9,605 nt of DNA from NCBI GenBank assembly GCA_003175865.1, contig PSRF01000185.1, positions 1 to 9,605 on the forward strand, in the 5' to 3' direction. Under the pieces are notes generated by a model, which was not told the DNA's origin, did no database searches, and worked only from the letters and a program-made list of their open reading frames with translations. Both the position numbers and the translations under genes were made by a program. Of this stretch, positions 6,489 through 9,605 are shown one piece after another. This DNA comes from Blastocatellia bacterium. GTDB lineage: Bacteria > Acidobacteriota > Blastocatellia > Pyrinomonadales > Pyrinomonadaceae. Each line of letters opens with the position of its first letter. The stretch's first letter is position 1.

Positions 6489-7208
6489 CTATCCCAGCAG
6501 AATTTTTAGAAGACCACCTGCTGCGGCGATTCCTGTGACGCGTTCGTCGGGATCGTGAAAGCCCAACGGATTAACGCTGGCAGTCGCCATTTGTTCGTCA
6601 CGAAGTCTACGATGTTCTTCCTCCAACGCAGCCTTTTCACGTGCGCGCGAAACCTCAAGCCCGCCACCGCCGATGAACTCAATAATGCGGCTCAGTTCGT
6701 CTTGATCAAACCAAATACCGTGTGGCTTACAAATATCAATGATGACTCCTGAACAACGCGCGAAGTTGGCACGATTCATCAACTCTGAACATTCAGGGCA
6801 GGGAACGTAATTGACTTTGGCGGGTGTGAGCGGAGCGCCGCCGTGGGCCAACGAAGCTGCGCCTAAGACTGCTGCTTGTTGCTCACGATCGTTACAAATT
6901 TTTTCGAAGGTGGCGGTGTCGAGCCAGAGTCCGGAACACTTGCCACATTCCAGCACCTTTGAGTCTCCAATCGCCAACAACTGCAACGCTTCCTGGCAAC
7001 GTGGACACTTCTTGTCGACACTCGCCGAGACATCATGGCGATCACCAGCAGCACCGCAGTGCGGACAAAACTTCGATCCCAGAAACATCATTCCGAAGCA
7101 CTTCGGACAGGACACTGTTGCGAGTCGCGCTTCGCAAAACGCACATTGCGTTGCGTCGGTCGACATTGCTGCGCCACACATCGGGCAGTTGATCGTTTGT
7201 GCTTCCAT
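6489..7208 (-). CDS. Multi-zinc-ribbon protein with two zf-TFIIB-type domains
   Basis: The protein of 239 residues is built of zinc-binding ribbons. C8-x2-C11, C22-x2-C25, C34-x2-C37 and C48-x2-C51 form a double-zinc-ribbon-like N-terminal part. C68-x2-C71 with C88-x2-C91 followed by GLWLD (93-97) is a typical bacterial zf-TFIIB-type domain. C137-x2-C140 with C160-x2-H163 and GIWFDQDEL (164-172) is a second, with one Cys replaced by His. The C-terminal third is charged and probably helical (AREKAALEEEHRRLRDEQ), ending in a short hydrophobic tail. The biochemical role of this family is not established; protein-protein or nucleic-acid contact is possible. I chose the ATG at 7208 because MEAQTINCPMC starts just before the first Cys pair. 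An ATG at 7217 and a TTG at 7235 are in frame and possible. It precedes the membrane-protein gene by 18 bases. Confidence 0.8.
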   Translation of the reverse strand: MEAQTINCPMCGAAMSTDATQCAFCEARLATVSCPKCFGMMFLGSKFCPHCGAAGDRHDVSASVDKKCPRCQEALQLLAIGDSKVLECGKCSGLWLDTATFEKICNDREQQAAVLGAASLAHGGAPLTPAKVNYVPCPECSELMNRANFARCSGVIIDICKPHGIWFDQDELSRIIEFIGGGGLEVSRAREKAALEEEHRRLRDEQMATASVNPLGFHDPDERVTGIAAAGGLLKILLG

Positions 7209-7275
7209 CGAGCGCATTCTATCAGCAGAGGTCAAGCTGGACTATAAACCGCTGCGTATGCGATTCTGATTTTTC

Positions 7276-7301
7276 GAGTGCGGCGGCCGGGCGCCGCTTT
7301 C
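7276..7301. repeat. Single REP-like palindromic unit
   Basis: GAGTGCGGCG (7276-7285), loop GCCGGG, CGCCGC (7292-7297), TTTC forms a six-pair GC stem. It shares the outer frame GAGTGCGGC...GCCGCTTTC with the first half of the element at 2321-2381, but the inside of the stem and the loop differ and no inverted partner follows. It lies in the divergent spacer between the zinc-ribbon gene and the sugar kinase gene. Confidence 0.7.
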
Positions 7302-7310
7302 TTATTTCAC

Positions 7311-7319
7311 TGCTACACT
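7311..7319 (+). promoter_or_regulatory. Possible extended -10 promoter of the sugar kinase gene
   Basis: TGCTACACT resembles an extended -10 element (TG-N-TATAAT, four of six core matches). Transcription would start near 7326, leaving a leader of about 23 bases. No recognisable -35 is present, because that position is occupied by the GC-rich palindrome at 7276-7301. The spacer from 7209 to 7348 otherwise shows no coding signal. Confidence 0.3.
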
Positions 7320-7348
7320 GAAAACATCCTCTATTAGGGCAGAAAAGT

Positions 7349-8887
7349 ATGAGCACCGCCGTCGATGAAGTTGTTGAAGGACCCGAGACATTGGCGGAGC
7401 TTGTCTCGGTACTTTCTGCTTCAAGGCCAGCCATCCTGCTTAGTATTGATGTTGGGACATCCGGCGTGCGGGCTTCTCTGTTTAACGAAAGTGGCGATGA
7501 GATTACCGGTAGCCGTGTTATTAGTCGCCGCAAATCGAATTCCTTTTCCGCGTTTGGTGAGCTAAATCCAGATCTAATTTTCGACCAGTTGGTTGAAACA
7601 ATCGATCAACTCTTCTCGAACTCGATTCACGCAAGCTCACAAATCCGCTATGTTTCGATTTCGTGTTTCTGGCACAGCCTCATGGGTGTCGACGCTTCAG
7701 GCAAACCAACGACTCCGCTGCTGACCTGGGCTGATACTCGAGCGTCACAGCTTGTCGCACAACTGCGCGCGAATTTCGACGAAGGAGCAATCCATACGCG
7801 CACCGGATCTCGTTTTCATGCGAGTTACTGGCCAGCAAAATTGGTGTGGCTAAAAACTGAGCAACCCGAAACCTATCAAAAGACTTCGCAGTGGCTAGGC
7901 CTGTCGGAGTATCTAACGCTTCGTTTGTTTGGAGATGCTAGTGTGAGTGTCTCAATGGCTTCAGCTACAGGACTTTTCAACCAGGCGAATTGTGATTGGG
8001 ATTGGGAGTTCGTCGATCAACTGCACATCTCACGTGAATCAATGCCTAAGATTACAGATACTACGACGCAAGCACACCTGCGTGACGAATATGCACAGCG
8101 TTGGCCAGCTCTCAACGCAGCGACGTTGTCTGCAGTTGTTGGTGATGGTGCCGCAAACAACATCGGCGGCGGTTGCTGTAATCGAAATCGAGTTGCGTTG
8201 ATGGTAGGTACTTCGGGTGCGATGCGTCTCATCTCAGAAGGTGCGCCACCTCAGGAGTTGCGGTCTGAATTGTGGTGTTATCGCGTCGACCGTTCACGTG
8301 TGATTGTTGGCGGAGCCTTGTCAGACGGTGGCGGTCTTTATAGGTGGCTCACGGATCTAATGTCTCTTGTCGATAGTGTAGAACTGGAATCAGACCTATC
8401 ACGCATGAAGCCCGACTCGCATGGACTCACCGTGTTGCCATTCTGGTCAGGGGAAAGAAGCACCGGTTGGTCAGCCAATGCACGTGGTGGCATATTCGGT
8501 CTTACTCAGGACGCGAAACCTGCAGAGATAGTACGGGCAGCCTTGGAAGGGATAGCATATCGATTTGCACTGATTGCTCGTGCGCTCGATACCATAGCTC
8601 CGCTCGCAAATGTCGTTGCTACAGGTAACGCGCTGCGTTCGTCTCCGACGTGGTTGCAGATTCTGTCTGACGTTTTGGGAAGACCACTTATGTACGGAGG
8701 ATCACCAGAAGCATCGATTCGCGGCGCTGCCTTGCTTGCGTTAGAGTCGGTGGGCAAAATAGCAAGCATCGAAGACGTTACCGTTGCCGTTGACGCGGTG
8801 TTCGAGCCTGATATGGATCGACACGCTGTGTATCAACGAGCCCTGGCTCGACAGGAAGATCTTTACCAGCGGCTGATTGGTAATTGA
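7349..8887 (+). CDS. FGGY-family carbohydrate kinase, probably gluconokinase
   Basis: This 512-residue protein has the two actin-like ATPase domains of the FGGY kinases. The N-terminal phosphate-binding loop is SIDVGTSGVRASLF (32-45). FWHSLMG and LLTWADTRA, about 80-100 residues further on, are in the sugar-binding region. VGDGAANNIGGG holds D266, the expected catalytic base. MVGTSGAMR is the second phosphate loop, and ALEGIAYRF and TGNALRSSPTW are the C-terminal nucleotide-binding elements. The HSLMGVD...WADTRA and RTGSRFHASYWPAK blocks are characteristic of FGGY gluconokinases, which convert gluconate and ATP to 6-phosphogluconate. Gluconate specificity is inferred, not proven. About 26 residues precede the first strand, more than usual; an in-frame TTG at 7391, preceded by AAGGA, is an alternative start. 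I kept the ATG at 7349, which has AGGG nine bases upstream. Transketolase follows 95 bases later, consistent with a pentose phosphate unit. Confidence 0.88.
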   Translation: MSTAVDEVVEGPETLAELVSVLSASRPAILLSIDVGTSGVRASLFNESGDEITGSRVISRRKSNSFSAFGELNPDLIFDQLVETIDQLFSNSIHASSQIRYVSISCFWHSLMGVDASGKPTTPLLTWADTRASQLVAQLRANFDEGAIHTRTGSRFHASYWPAKLVWLKTEQPETYQKTSQWLGLSEYLTLRLFGDASVSVSMASATGLFNQANCDWDWEFVDQLHISRESMPKITDTTTQAHLRDEYAQRWPALNAATLSAVVGDGAANNIGGGCCNRNRVALMVGTSGAMRLISEGAPPQELRSELWCYRVDRSRVIVGGALSDGGGLYRWLTDLMSLVDSVELESDLSRMKPDSHGLTVLPFWSGERSTGWSANARGGIFGLTQDAKPAEIVRAALEGIAYRFALIARALDTIAPLANVVATGNALRSSPTWLQILSDVLGRPLMYGGSPEASIRGAALLALESVGKIASIEDVTVAVDAVFEPDMDRHAVYQRALARQEDLYQRLIGN

Positions 8888-8909
8888 ACTCGGCGAGGGG
8901 TTGGCACTA

Positions 8910-8937
8910 AATGAGGAATGACTTTGGTATTCCCATT
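8910..8937 (+). promoter_or_regulatory. Small hairpin in the kinase-transketolase spacer
   Basis: AATG-A-GGAAT (8910-8919) pairs with ATTCC-CATT (8929-8937) to give nine pairs with one bulged A and a nine-base loop. It is AU-rich and no U tract follows, so it is not a convincing terminator. It could be a leader structure, an RNA-processing site, or chance. Confidence 0.25.
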
Positions 8938-8982
8938 AGAGATTCAGTAAACAGCAAAATCAATGGATAGGATAGCAATCAA

Positions 8983-9605
8983 ATGAGCGCGTCAGTGCAG
9001 CAAGAAAACTCAAACACCACTCCAGAACTCGATCAACTTTGCATTAACACGATTCGCACACTGACGCTTGATGCTGTGCAGAAGGCGAAGTCAGGACATC
9101 CGGGGTTGCCTCTTGGTGCAGCCCCAATGGCGTATGTCCTTTGGACCCGGTTTCTTCGTTACAATCCAAAGAATCCCAAGTGGGAAAATCGAGATCGTTT
9201 CCTGCTCTCTGCTGGACACGGTTCGATGTTGCTGTACTCGCTGCTTCATCTGACTGGGTACGATTTGCCGCTCGATGAATTGAAAAGATTTCGGCAGTGG
9301 GGATCGAAAACTCCAGGTCATCCTGAATATGGATTAACTCCGGGTGTTGAGGTCACAACTGGACCACTTGGACAGGGGTTTGCGAATGGCGTCGGCATGG
9401 CAATGGGCGCCGCACACCTTGCATCGAAATTCAATAAAGAACAGTTCCCACTCATTGATCATTACATCTATGCAATTGTTTCTGATGGTGACTTGATGGA
9501 AGGCGTAGCGTCGGAGGCGGCCTCGTTAGCGGGTCATCTGAAACTTGGTAAATTGATCTATTTGTACGACGACAATCACGTCACGATCGAAGGTTTCACT
9601 GATCT
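8983..9605 (+). CDS. tkt: Transketolase, N-terminal part (runs off right edge)
   Basis: The ATG at 8983 opens a frame that continues for 207 codons to the window edge, about one third of a normal transketolase (roughly 620-690 residues). AGGA at 8969-8972, ten bases upstream, is a plausible ribosome binding site. The sequence shows the thiamine-diphosphate-binding domain: [10 protein letters not shown] with H39, [24 protein letters not shown] and [16 protein letters not shown]. These are followed by the GDG-type cofactor motif in its common variant SDGDLMEG, ending [10 protein letters not shown]. The enzyme is cytosolic and moves two-carbon ketol units between pentose, heptulose, hexose, triose and tetrose phosphates, with Mg2+ and thiamine diphosphate. 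Its place after a probable gluconokinase suggests joint use in gluconate/pentose phosphate metabolism. The family identification is very secure; only the C-terminal two thirds are unseen. Confidence 0.96.
   Translation, partial: MSASVQQENSNTTPELDQLCINTIRTLTLDAVQKAKSGHPGLPLGAAPMAYVLWTRFLRYNPKNPKWENRDRFLLSAGHGSMLLYSLLHLTGYDLPLDELKRFRQWGSKTPGHPEYGLTPGVEVTTGPLGQGFANGVGMAMGAAHLASKFNKEQFPLIDHYIYAIVSDGDLMEGVASEAASLAGHLKLGKLIYLYDDNHVTIEGFTD

Noticed and set aside
6811..7269. Plus-strand open frame of 152 codons opposite the zinc-ribbon gene
   Set aside because: The minus strand shows regularly spaced Cys pairs with strong family character, so this frame is its shadow.
9091..9321. Minus-strand open frame opposite the start of transketolase
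   Set aside because: The plus strand encodes unmistakable transketolase motifs across the whole interval.

Overview
This window most likely comes from a mid-GC free-living bacterium, and an Acidobacteriota (Blastocatellia-like) origin fits best. The grounds are the mix of families (PYROXD2-type flavoproteins in tandem, an FGGY gluconokinase-like protein beside transketolase), genes that mostly lack a clear Shine-Dalgarno sequence, and gene spacers filled with palindromic REP-like elements. This assignment is inference; there is no rRNA or other marker here. Coding density is high and no spacer exceeds about 160 bases. I see no tRNA, rRNA, CRISPR array, transposase or phage gene.

Layout. (1) 1-570, minus strand: the N-terminal 190 residues of a GcvT-like (T-protein family) folate-dependent aminomethyltransferase, running off the left edge. 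(2) 571-727: divergent promoter region with a good sigma-70-type promoter facing right. (3) 728-2320 and 2385-3959, plus strand: two paralogous FAD-dependent oxidoreductases of the PYROXD2/CrtI-like superfamily, separated by a 61-base cloverleaf-shaped palindromic element. (4) 4055-5098, plus strand: a threonine-aldolase-family PLP enzyme, preceded by a different composite inverted repeat. (5) 5092-5188: the stop codons of two convergent genes each lie inside a hairpin, and the two hairpins share an inverted 18-base motif. (6) 5175-6470 and 6489-7208 (or up to 7217), minus strand: a multi-pass membrane protein that looks like a GT-C glycosyltransferase, and upstream of it a multi-zinc-ribbon protein; these probably form a two-gene unit. 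(7) 7349-8887 and 8983 to the right edge, plus strand: an FGGY sugar kinase, probably gluconokinase, and a truncated transketolase.

How the genes may work together. The left part (T-protein-like enzyme, two flavin oxidoreductases, threonine-aldolase-like enzyme) could concern oxidation of amines or methylated amino acids with C1 transfer to tetrahydrofolate and glycine formation. This is a contextual hypothesis only, because PYROXD2-type enzymes have poorly defined substrates. The right part is more conventional: phosphorylation of gluconate to 6-phosphogluconate feeds the pentose phosphate pathway, in which transketolase acts.

The most unusual sequence-level signal is the set of palindromes. 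Three copies of one REP-like unit (GAGTGCG - variable stem-loop - CGCTTT) occur, two as an inverted pair at 2321-2381 and one alone at 7276-7301. Their stems differ in sequence but stay paired. Two other spacer palindromes have different sequences.
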